Shown: positions 55,869 to 64,000 of the stretch, piece after piece | Layout: every line of letters begins with the position of its first letter | Numbering within the stretch: position 1 is the stretch's first letter | Assembly (NCBI GenBank): GCA_029929735.1 | Contig: JAKELP010000035.1 | Coordinates: 2,980,154-3,044,153, forward strand | DNA: 64,000 bases | Reading direction: 5' to 3' | Source: Mimosa pudica | Taxonomy: Eukaryota; Streptophyta; Magnoliopsida; Fabales; Fabaceae | Made by a program: the position numbers and the translations under genes | Notes under the pieces: generated by a model | Database searches by the model: none | What the model was told of the DNA's origin: nothing | What the model saw: the letters and a program-made list of their open reading frames with translations, nothing else

Positions 55869-56138
55869 CTTAACATAAGAAATGACTTTGACCCTGTCCT
55901 TTCCCCCGAGAGTTCATTGTTTGTATTGAAGAGTAACAAAAAGGTAAGAAGTTTATCTGTATACTTAAGTAGTATAAAATTGAAAAAACATCTCTTCATC
56001 TTGGTTACTGAAGATCGAAATTGACAATAGGTAGCTTATCAAGATATTCTTGCGATTCTCGATCCTGCAAAATTTTGCAGTTCTGTCCAGAAGTTCATTG
56101 ATTTATATTTAAAGTTCCCTGGGATCCCCTCTAACTGA
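55869..56138 (+). pseudogene. two orphan spliced exons of an unknown host protein (C-terminal end)
   Basis: Exon 55869-55943 (acceptor CTCTGTGCAG, donor GTAAGAAG) encodes IRNDFDPVLSPESSLFVL and neighbours, 25 codons, phase 0. Exon 56031-56138 (acceptor GACAATAG) encodes AYQDILAILDPAKFCSSVQK then FIDLYLKFPG and ends with TGA. Both are open, in phase and protein-like, so they look like the last two exons of a real gene whose upstream part is lost or displaced by transposons. I do not recognise the family. Confidence 0.5.
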
Positions 56139-56326
56139 CAGTTGACGGAGGGTGATTGTATAAGAGTGAGAATATGTGAAGGAAAATTTGCTTTGTTAAT
56201 ACGCGAGGTTGAATCTCAGTCCTGTTTTGTAGTTTCCTCTTCTCCATCCCCATAAGTTCATCATATATCAATTTCCAATGTATCTTTGACCTTATGTGAT
56301 GGAAAGGGTTACGCGGGTCTGACATA

Positions 56327-56629
56327 TGTTAGGAGGAATAAGGGTAGCGTAGAGAATAAGTAATGTGTGGAGGGTAGTATGGTCATTACAGTAGTAATTC
56401 AGTTAGTAGGGAGTAGCTGATGTGGCAAGTTAGTTACTTACTGTAATAGAATACTATAAATAGATAGATAAACAGAGAGCAGGGCATGCGAGTATTGTGT
56501 AGTCTTGGGAGGGTAGTGCTCTCTAATGCACCTTTGTAATTGGCTTTCTCTGTACATTTCCTTAAGGTTTCATCTCTTTGGAAGTTATACCTTGTGAATT
56601 TCATAGTAATATTGTTGTGAATTTCATCA
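56327..56629 (+). repeat. 5' LTR of a chromovirus-like gypsy element
   Basis: Starts TGTTAGGAGGAATAAGGG, ends GTGAATTTCATCA, followed after a few bases by ATATCAGAGC (initiator-Met tRNA type primer site, 56633-56642). A TATA box (TATAAATA, 56455-56462) sits mid-LTR. No 3' LTR in the window. Confidence 0.7.
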
Positions 56630-56655
56630 TAGATATCAGAGCAAAGATCTAGGGC

Positions 56656-57432
56656 ATGGTTAATAGTAAGAAGATGGAATCGAGGATAGAAGGATGTGAT
56701 TCAAGGTTGAAGACAGCTGAGCAACATATCACACAGTTTGGAGAAGATATCAATGCGATGAAGAGTGATTTTGCAACTTTGAAATCGCTTCTCACTGAAT
56801 TCTTGACGGAATTCAAAGGCAAGCAGAAGATCGAAGATTACAGTGGCGGAGGTGAATCTTCGTATCAACACAAGCACGATGATGGCGAAAAGACGAAGGA
56901 AAATCGCGATGAGGATAATAGCGATTCTAGCTTCCGGAAGTTGGAGATGCCTTTGTTCTCAGGCGAGGATCCTATCGGTTGGATTTTTAGGGTTGAGCGA
57001 TACGTCAAGGTGAATCGCGTCACGGAGAAGGAGATGCTTGATGCCGTCGTTCTTTGTTTCGAAGGACGCGCTCTGAATTGGTTCCAATGGCGAGAAGTGA
57101 GATCGCCGATTCGAACCTGGAGGGAGTTGAAACAAGATCTGTTGTTAAGGTTTTATCCGTCGCAAAGTGGAAATGCATATGAGATGCTAATGGCTTTGAA
57201 GCAAACTAGTGGAGTTGCTGATTATATTGAGAAATTTGAGTTACTATCGGCAACCCTAGACTCATGCGAGGAGGAGATGATGAAGGCCGCGTTTATGAAT
57301 GGATTGAATTTGAGTATTAAAGCTGATTTAAGGCTTATGAAGTTGTCAGGGTTAGCGGAGATCATGGATATGGCAGTGAGGATTGAAGAGAGAGATAGTG
57401 TTGTTAGAATCTTAAGTTTTGATGAAGACTAA
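56656..57432 (+). pseudogene. chromovirus-like gypsy gag, truncated
   Basis: 258 residues starting just downstream of the primer site. N-terminal coiled coil, acidic linker, then the retrotransposon gag domain: LEMPLFSGEDPIGWIFRVER, ALNWFQWREVRSPIRTWREL and LLRFYPSQSG. This is the usual wording of Tekay/Reina-type chromovirus gags. It stops at 57432, and no zinc knuckle or pol follows because SIRE-type copia sequence begins at or close to this point. Confidence 0.85.
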
Positions 57433-57437
57433 TATAT

Positions 57438-58678
57438 GAAAGAACAAGTTAAACACTTAGACAAAATCAGGTTAATATACAACCCCAAGTAAGAGTACAA
57501 CCGGATGTGGATTTACTTCCGGATGGACTAGGACTAGCGCTCGCGGATGAACGTCTCATCCCCCAGCGGAAGCAAGTAATACACTAAGTCATAACTCAGT
57601 CTAGGAGCATTAGATGTACAAAACCCTTGAGACTAAGTTAAGTTGCAACCGGATGTGGATTTGCTTCCGATTGCTTAGTGACTAGCGCTGGCTGATAGTT
57701 TGGACAACACTGAGCGTCAGTGAGTATAATATGAACATAACCCAACGTCCAGTGGAAGTGCTTCCGGATGTGGAATTGCTTCCGGATGTAAGAGAGCTCC
57801 CTTAGACTAAATGAACTCCCACTGCATGTGAGTATGTGTTTATATTGCTAGACTAACGTTCAAGTGCAGCACACTGAGTGATGTTGCTGTCGGATGTGAA
57901 TTCACTTCCGCAAGCAATCAGAATGTCAGAACGTTTCAGAGCAGTGCAGTGTCAGAGTGCTTTTTGGCAGAGCAGAGTTGTCAGAACTACTTTTCAGAGA
58001 TAAAGCAAAGTCAACCCTGCTAAGCATTAATGGAGCATTAAATGGGCAAACGGTAACTTGGGATAAACGGCCATATTCAAACGGCTAACCCACCTACCAA
58101 GAGTGAGAATACTTGAAGACTATATAAGCAAGTTCATCTTCATTTATGAAGACAACTTTGACATCTTGAAGAAAGCTAGAGTGAGAAACTGAGAATATCC
58201 TTCAAGCATTCAAAGCTGCCCAGAAAAGCGAAAGAGCATTTAACACATTGAGAGTTCTTTTCATCTACTTATCTTGTACTCTTTGTAGTTAAGTCTCTTC
58301 ATTTATAAAGAGCATTAATTGTACTTAAGTGTGTAACATTATCCGTTCTTAGAGAGAACTAAGTTTTAGCAAATCCTTTATTTGTAAAGGTTGAACCCTT
58401 GCAGGTTGTAAGGGGGAGTTAGTTAGCAAGGTTGCAAGTGAGCCTGGAGTAAAACTTGTGGTTGTAAGGTTGCAAGTGATCTCGTTCTAAAACTTGCAGT
58501 TGTAAAGGTTCCAGGTGAACCCGTTTGTAAAACCTGGGGATAGTGGAACTCAACCTGGGTGGTTGAGAACTGGACGTAGGTCAGGAAGACCGAACCAGTA
58601 TAAACCCTTGTGTTGTTATTGTTTGATTTTTATTTGGTAGCACAATTCACCCCCCCTCTTGTGCATCCACTGCTTTCA
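57438..58678 (+). repeat. 5' LTR of the SIRE-type element (left edge approximate)
   Basis: Repeated CCGGATGTGGATTTGCTTCCG-like motifs (near 57501, 57645, 57765, 57890) in the first half, a TATA box at 58121 and imperfect GTTGTAAGGTTGCAAGTGA-type repeats at 58390-58540. It ends just before the primer-binding site. The 3' LTR is outside the window, so the edge cannot be verified. Confidence 0.65.
58121..58127 (+). promoter_or_regulatory. candidate TATA box in the SIRE-type LTR
   Basis: TATATAAGC within GAAGACTATATAAGCAAG; transcription would start some 30 bases downstream and define the R region. Confidence 0.55.
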
Positions 58679-58680
58679 TT

Positions 58681-58692
58681 TGGTATCAGAGC
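58681..58692 (+). promoter_or_regulatory. primer-binding site (initiator-Met tRNA type)
   Basis: TGGTATCAGAGC, the standard copia primer site, two bases after the LTR end. Confidence 0.92.
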
Positions 58693-58741
58693 AGGTCTTT
58701 CTAACTTGATTCCAACGAATCTAGAAAGTAAAGATCCAGTA

Positions 58742-60586
58742 ATGGATGCAGATTATTCCTTGCCAGATGTTGCTATTCAGACCAACAAGCCTCCTGGCTT
58801 TGACGGCTATAACTATCCATTCTGGAAGTTCAGAATGGAGACCTACATCAAGTCCAGCGACATCCGCCTCTGGGATGTGATTGAACATGGGAATAACGTC
58901 CCTCTAGATGATGAAGGTCTTGCAAAGGTGCGAGCCATATACACCAATGAGGACTATGCTCTAGTACAGCTAAACTACAGGGCCATGCACTACATTCAAT
59001 GCGCCCTTAGTCCTAAGGAGTTCCACAGGATCAACCACCACAAATCAGCTAAGGATATGTGGGAGGCTCTTGAGGCTGCTCATTCTGGAACCAAGGGAGT
59101 GAAGGCCAGACGGGTCGAGATGCTGGTTGAGGAGTTCCACAAATTTGCCATGCTTAGTCCAACTGAACCAATGAGAGAGCTGGAGCTCAGGTTCACTCAC
59201 CTTATCAATAACCTGGCCTCCCTGGGTAAAGACATTCCTGAAGAAGAACAAGTCAGCAAGATCTTAAAAGTCTTGAAAGGTGATTGGATCACCAAAGTTA
59301 CCATCTTGCAGGAAGTCCAAGGAGAGTCGACCAGCTCTATCACAGCCCTGTTTGGTTCTCTGGCTGAATATGAACCAACTCTGCTGGCTCAGAGAGCTCC
59401 TCAAGCAACAGATAAACCCAAGAACCTTGCACTTGTTGCTCCCAGCAAGGATAAGGATGATGATGATGATGATGAGGATGAAGAGGAGGACATAGATGAT
59501 GAGGAGATGGCTATGATGGTAAGAAAATTCAGAAAGTTCTTCAAGAAGAAAGGAGGCTTTCAGAAAGGTGAATCTGGCCACAAGAAAGGATATAAGAAGG
59601 AAAGGGCCCTAGTGTGCTTTGAGTGTAAGAAGCCTGGCCACTTCAAAGCTGAATGCTTAAGCTTGCAGAGATCAAAAGGGAAGGACAAAAGGAAAGCCTT
59701 TGTGTCCTCTATCTGGGTGAATAGTTCTGATGAGGAAACAAGTGACGAAGAAGAGGTTGCCAACCTCTGTCTTGTTGCCCAAGAAGAAGCATCCTCAGAG
59801 TGTGACCTCATCCAGGACAATGAGGTAACCTTTCCTGAACTTCAAAATGCATATAATGAGGTCCATGAAGAATTTTTCCGTTTATGTAAAGCCTATAAAA
59901 CGTTGAGAATTAAAAAGGAATCACTTGAGTCCAAGGTGGACTCACTGAGTGAAGAGCTAGCGGAAGCCAGAAAGCTTCCGGTAGCGGATGGCAAGGGTTC
60001 TCCCCAAGCAGAACCCAATGCCTCAACACTTGAGAGCTGCCCTAATTGCAGCAAAATCTCAGCTGAAAGAGATAAACTGCAAAATGCCCTGCAGAAATTC
60101 ACTAATGGTTCAGAAATGTTAAATATCATTTTAATGAATCAGAGGGCATATAGGGACAAGACTGGCTTAGGATACAGACCTAAAGGGAAAAAGTGGGTGA
60201 AACCAAAAGTAAAGCCCTACTTAAAATTCTTTCATAAAGCCACTGATCACAGCTCCACACCTTTTAGCTTCTGTAATTATTGTAACAGGAAGGGACACTC
60301 CACGTCCACCTGTAATGCTAAGAAGCATGAAGCTAACAGCTCTTATAGATGGGTCCCAAAAGGAACCAAGACGACAAAGGATCCTCCTCCAAGAAAAGAA
60401 ACTAAGGGAGGACAAGGATCCAAAGCTTGGAAACAATCCTCAATTAAAGCCCAAGAGCCTAGAGCCCACACTAGGCCAGAAACACAGATTAATCACAAGC
60501 CCAAGGTCAAGATCAACACTGGACCAAGGGCTCTGGGAACTAATGACAGAGGACCCAATAAAGGTTGGGTACCTAAGCTTGTCTGA
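58742..60586 (+). CDS. SIRE-type copia gag, intact
   Basis: Nucleocapsid/capsid protein of the element. The frame is open upstream into the LTR, but translation should start at MDADYSLPDVAIQTNKPPGF (58742), the first methionine after the primer site matching the family. A UBN2-type capsid region (FDGYNYPFWKFRMETYIKSS; SAKDMWEALEAAHSGTKGVK) is followed by an Asp/Glu run (about 59456-59515), zinc knuckle CFECKKPGHFKAEC (about 59616-59657), a coiled coil, a second knuckle CNYCNRKGHSTSTC (about 60272-60313) and a basic tail ending GWVPKLV. It ends with TGA at 60584-60586, and pol continues in the same frame. No internal stop over 614 codons. Confidence 0.93.
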   Translation: MDADYSLPDVAIQTNKPPGFDGYNYPFWKFRMETYIKSSDIRLWDVIEHGNNVPLDDEGLAKVRAIYTNEDYALVQLNYRAMHYIQCALSPKEFHRINHHKSAKDMWEALEAAHSGTKGVKARRVEMLVEEFHKFAMLSPTEPMRELELRFTHLINNLASLGKDIPEEEQVSKILKVLKGDWITKVTILQEVQGESTSSITALFGSLAEYEPTLLAQRAPQATDKPKNLALVAPSKDKDDDDDDEDEEEDIDDEEMAMMVRKFRKFFKKKGGFQKGESGHKKGYKKERALVCFECKKPGHFKAECLSLQRSKGKDKRKAFVSSIWVNSSDEETSDEEEVANLCLVAQEEASSECDLIQDNEVTFPELQNAYNEVHEEFFRLCKAYKTLRIKKESLESKVDSLSEELAEARKLPVADGKGSPQAEPNASTLESCPNCSKISAERDKLQNALQKFTNGSEMLNIILMNQRAYRDKTGLGYRPKGKKWVKPKVKPYLKFFHKATDHSSTPFSFCNYCNRKGHSTSTCNAKKHEANSSYRWVPKGTKTTKDPPPRKETKGGQGSKAWKQSSIKAQEPRAHTRPETQINHKPKVKINTGPRALGTNDRGPNKGWVPKLV

Positions 60587-63500
60587 TTCCTGCAGGTTTG
60601 TCTCAAAGCATCCAAGAATAAAAAATGGTACATTGATAGCGGATGCTCGAGACATATGACTGGAGACCGAGACAAATTCAAATCCTTGGTGATCAAAGAT
60701 GGAGCCACAGTAACCTTTGGAGGAAATCAAAGTGGAAAGATCACCGGAGTTGGAGAAGTTGGACCAGTCAAAGACGTCTATCTGGTGGATGGTCTCTGCC
60801 ACAACCTGCTGAGCGTAAGCCAAAGCACTGACAAAGGAAATTGGGTAATATTTGATTCACATGAGTGCATGATAATAGACAAGCATGATCTGAACCTAGA
60901 TAAGGCCAACCTAAAATGCAAACTTAAGGCTAATCGAAATGGAAATCTGTACACTCTAGATTTATGTCAACAACTAGATGATAAATGCTTAATATCTAGT
61001 GATGAGAATAGTTGGCTTTGGCATAAAAGGCTAGCACATGTTAATTTTACTCAACTTGACATGCTGATTAAGAAAGAGCTAGCTACAGGGATTCCATCTT
61101 TTAAGGTTAAGCATGATTATTTTTGTGAATCCTGTCAACGAGGGAAGCAAACAAAGTCCTCGTTTAAGGCCAAGAAGAGAGTCTCCACCAGTAGGCCCTT
61201 GGAACTAATCCACATGGATTTGGTTGGGCCAGCAAGAGTGAAGAGCTTTGGTGGAAACCTGTATGCTCTAGTTGTGGTGGATGACTATTCTAGGTTCACT
61301 TGGACAATGTTTCTTGCCTCTAAGCAAGATGCTTTTGATGCCTTTGTTGTCCTGGCTAAGAAAGTGCAGAATGAGAGAGATCTCAAGATCGCAGCCATAA
61401 GGACAGACCATGGAGGAGAATTTGAGAACCATAGCTTCTCTGAGCTGTGTGAGCAGAATGGCATTGATCACAACTTCTCAGCTCCCAGAACTCCTCAGCA
61501 AAACGGTGTGGTCGAGAGGAAGAACAGGGTTCTGACTGAGATGGCCAGGAGCATGCTCAATGAGAAAGAGGTTTCTCAAGTGTTCTGGGCGGACGCTATG
61601 AGCACTGCTTGCTACATCTCTAACAGAGCCTATGTTCGCAAGGGCTTGGATAAGACTCCGTAGGAGCTGTACAAAGGCAGAAAGCCCAACATCAGCCACC
61701 TCAGAATCTTTGGATCAAAATGCTATGTGCATAACAATGGAAAGGTAAATCTGGGTAAGTTTGATCCAAAAACTGATATAGGTGTATTCATAGGGTATTC
61801 CCTTAGGAGTAAGGCTTATAGAGTATACAACATGAGGACTAGAACTGTAGAAGAATCTATGCATGTTGTATTTGATGAAACTCCTACATGGGAACAATCC
61901 ACAGAAGATGATGGGATACTAAACTTTCCAAAACCACCATCATCTTCACCACCAAAAGAAACACCAGCAAGCAATCCCAAAGAAGAAGATGAACCCAGTG
62001 ATGAGCCTAGAGAGCAGACGGTGCCTGATGAGGTACAGTTGCCAACAGCTAGGAGACATCACAGGGATCATCCTCTTGATCAAGTGCTTGGTGATGTTTC
62101 TTCTGATGTCAGAACCAGAAGGCAGGTTCAAAATGAAGTTGAGTTTGAAGCCTTCTTATCTCAGATCGAACCAACTTCAGTTGAACAAGCTCTTGAGGAC
62201 TGTGATTGGATTATTGCCATGCAGGAAGAGCTTAATCAGTTTGAAAGAAGCCAAGAATGGGAGTTAGTCCCAAGACCGTCTCACCAATCCATAGTTGGGA
62301 CCAAGTGGGTCTTTAAGAACAAACTGGATGAGACTGGTCAGATAACTAGGAACAAAGCCAGATTGGTAGCCAAAGGGTATAACCAAGAAGAAGGCATAGA
62401 CTATGAAGAAACTTTTGCTCCAGTTGCAAGACTTGAAGCAATAAGGATTCTTCTAGCCTTTACATCCATGAAAGGTTTTAAATTATTTCAAATGGATGTG
62501 AAGAGTGCATTTCTTAATGGTTATATTAAAGAAGAGGTTTATGTTGAACAACCTCCTGGCTTTGAAGACCATAAGCACCCTAAACATGTGTATAGACTAA
62601 AGAAAGCATTGTATGGCCTGAAACAAGCTCCTCGAGCTTGGTATGAGAGACTCAGCAGCTTTTTGCTGGGAAAGGGTTTCTCTAAAGGCAAATTAAATAA
62701 TACACTGTTTATTTTGCATAAGGATAGAAACATGCTAGTTGTCCAGATTTACGTTGATGATATCATTTTTGGGGCAACTAACGAGAAACTCTATGAAGAG
62801 TTTTCTAAGACTATGCAGGGTGAATTTGAGATGTCAATGATGGGAGAACTAACGTTCTTCCTAGGCCTGCAAATCAAGCAAAAGAAGGATGACATCTTCA
62901 TCTCCCAAACTAAGTATTGCAGAGAGCTCCTCAAGAAGTTTGGGATGGATGAGTGCAAGGAGTATGATACTCCCATGAGCACCACTGTCGCACTCGATGC
63001 TGATGTAAAGGGAAGTTCTGTCAGCCTGCCAATGTATCGGGGAATGATAGGTTCCCTGCTGTACTTAACGGTTAGTAGGCCTGACATTCAATTTAGTGTA
63101 GGCATGTGTGCTAGATTTCAAGCCAACCCCAAGGAATCACATCTAACCTGTGTTAAACGTATTTTAAGATACCTTGAGGGAACTCAAGAACTTGGTCTCT
63201 GGTATCCCAGAGGTAACCAAGAGTTCTTGTGGGCTTATTCTGATGCTGACCATGCAGGTTATGAAACTGATAGGAAGAGCACCAGTGGACAATGCGCCTT
63301 CCTTGGTGGTTGTCTGGTCTCTTGGGCTAGCAAGAAGCAAAGCTGCGTGTCTTTATCATCCACAGAGGTAGAATACATTGCTGCCGCAAGCTATTGTGCC
63401 CAAGTGCTGTGGCTGAAGAACCAACTGAGAGATCTTGGCTTGGAGTTCCCTGAGGCTCCCATCCTCTGCGACAACACAAGCACCATCAGCCTCGCCAAGA

Positions 63501-63700
63501 ATCAGGTTTAGCACACAAGGACAAAGCACATTGATGTCAGACATCACTTCATCAGAGATCATGTTCAGAAGAAGGATGTCAAAGTGTAGTTTGTCCCCAC
63601 TCAGCATCAGCTTGCTGATATTTTCACCAAGCCTCTGGGGATTGATCAATTCACATTCATAAGAGGTGATTTGGGAATGGTAAACCCAAATGAAGTTTAA
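60587..63700 (+). pseudogene. SIRE-type copia pol (PR-IN-RT-RH), three in-frame stops
   Basis: Same frame as gag. Protease: WYIDSGCSRHMTGDRDKF (about 60626-60680). Integrase: HKRLAHVNFTQLDM...CESCQRGKQ, then LIHMDLVGPARV, IRTDHGGEFENHSFSEL and PQQNGVVERKNRVLTEMARS. RT: WVFKNKLDETGQITRNKARL, QMDVKSAFLNGYIKEEVYVE and catalytic YVDDIIFG (about 62750-62773). RNase H: SDADHAGYETDRKSTSGQCA, then SSTEVEYIAAASYCAQVLWL. The end is MVNPNEV. TAG stops at 61661-61663 (after LDKTP), 63509-63511 (after AKNQV) and 63587-63589 interrupt an otherwise continuous frame. All catalytic residues are present, so it decayed recently by point mutation. Confidence 0.92.
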
Positions 63701-64000
63701 TTCTTCAAAATAAACCTATGCTTAATTGATTAAAACCTGCAACCATACTAACTTAGGCATCGGAGTGCCAATCTTAAATTTTGCTGGTCCCCAATGTTAA
63801 ATCTTAAGCAAGTGCAACCGGAAGCAAAACCACTTCCAGATAATCATTTGCTGGCGCTGAGTGTTGAATCAAAGTGAGGGGGAGCGCCAGTGTCTGAACA
63901 AAGGGACACGTCACCTCAGAAAACGTTTCATCTTCTCACACCAAAAATTGTGCCTCTTCTGACATTGTGCAGAGACACGTGTCACAAAGGTGCGACGTTT
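63701..64000 (+). other. SIRE-type element, region after pol
   Basis: No supported frame. Contains CCGGAAGC and CACTTCCAG motifs echoing the LTR repeat and a purine run GTGAGGGGGAGC near 63877 that could be a polypurine tract. The window ends before an LTR can be recognised. Confidence 0.5.

Larger units (their letters stand above)
57438..64000 (+). mobile_element. SIRE-type Ty1/copia retrotransposon, 5' LTR to end of pol, runs off the right edge
   Basis: 5' LTR-like region ends CACTGCTTTCA at 58678, followed by TT and the primer site TGGTATCAGAGC. Gag (58742-60586) and pol (60587-63700) are in the same frame with one stop between them. The order of protease, integrase, RT and RNase H is copia-type; the large gag with two zinc knuckles is SIRE-type. 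Downstream of pol no env-like frame is visible in the last 300 bp. The left boundary is uncertain: it lies between 57415 and 57440, and 57438 is a guess. Confidence 0.88.

Noticed and set aside
1..64000. tRNA, rRNA or microRNA genes
   Set aside because: I looked for tRNA B-box-like and rRNA-like stretches and saw none I could support; hairpins found belong to transposons. A tRNAscan/Infernal run would decide.

Overview
The window is repeat-dense, AT-rich nuclear DNA from a flowering plant, almost certainly a eudicot. The evidence is a spliced WAT1-related (EamA/UMAMIT) transporter gene, plant Ty3/gypsy (Tat, Athila, chromovirus) and Ty1/copia (SIRE-type) lineages, CACTA, Mutator-like, hAT and Stowaway-like DNA transposons, and spliced fragments of plant genes. 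Some foldback families look like ones common in legumes, but that is an impression from memory, not a determination. There is no CRISPR array, operon or rRNA gene, and I recognise no tRNA gene.

Layout. (1) 1-4305: 5' part of a WAT1-related gene on the minus strand, four exons visible, running off the left edge. (2) 4.4-16.6 kb: intergenic DNA full of MITEs, including a 1.2 kb Mutator-like foldback element, a Stowaway-like element inserted into its own family member, a PIF1/Helitron-type helicase scrap and a CACTA terminus. (3) 16600-22208: a complete non-autonomous CACTA element (3-bp duplication AAA) carrying spliced exons of a DRG-type GTPase gene and probably of a casein kinase I gene. (4) 22810-43729: a second CACTA element (duplication AAT) with two stacked insertions: a Tat-type gypsy element (23746-39098, duplication ATTTA) which itself contains an Athila-type gypsy element (27431-36063, duplication GCAGG). 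The CACTA's own cargo is an interleaved pair of captured genes, a nucleotide-sugar (CMP-sialic-acid-like) transporter and a mitochondrial uncoupling protein. (5) 44.0-52.6 kb: Mutator-like foldback elements, a third CACTA element made largely of palindromes (46099-47519), and a hAT element (48113-50567) inside a long-TIR Mutator-like element (47975-51630). (6) 52.7-57.4 kb: a broken copia polyprotein on the minus strand, two orphan spliced exons, and a chromovirus LTR plus partial gag. (7) 57.4-64 kb: a nearly complete SIRE-type copia element on the plus strand with gag and pol in one frame, running off the right edge.

How it fits together: apart from the WAT1-related gene, and perhaps two exon remnants, everything is mobile DNA. 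The main theme is gene capture and nesting. Three CACTA elements share terminal motifs but each has its own palindromic subterminal repeat, and two carry host exons with splice sites intact. Target duplications fix the insertion order in the central 21 kb: CACTA first, Tat second, Athila last, and by-eye LTR divergence agrees. Most retroelement proteins are interrupted by stops or frameshifts. I did all calling by eye; no database search or alignment program was used.
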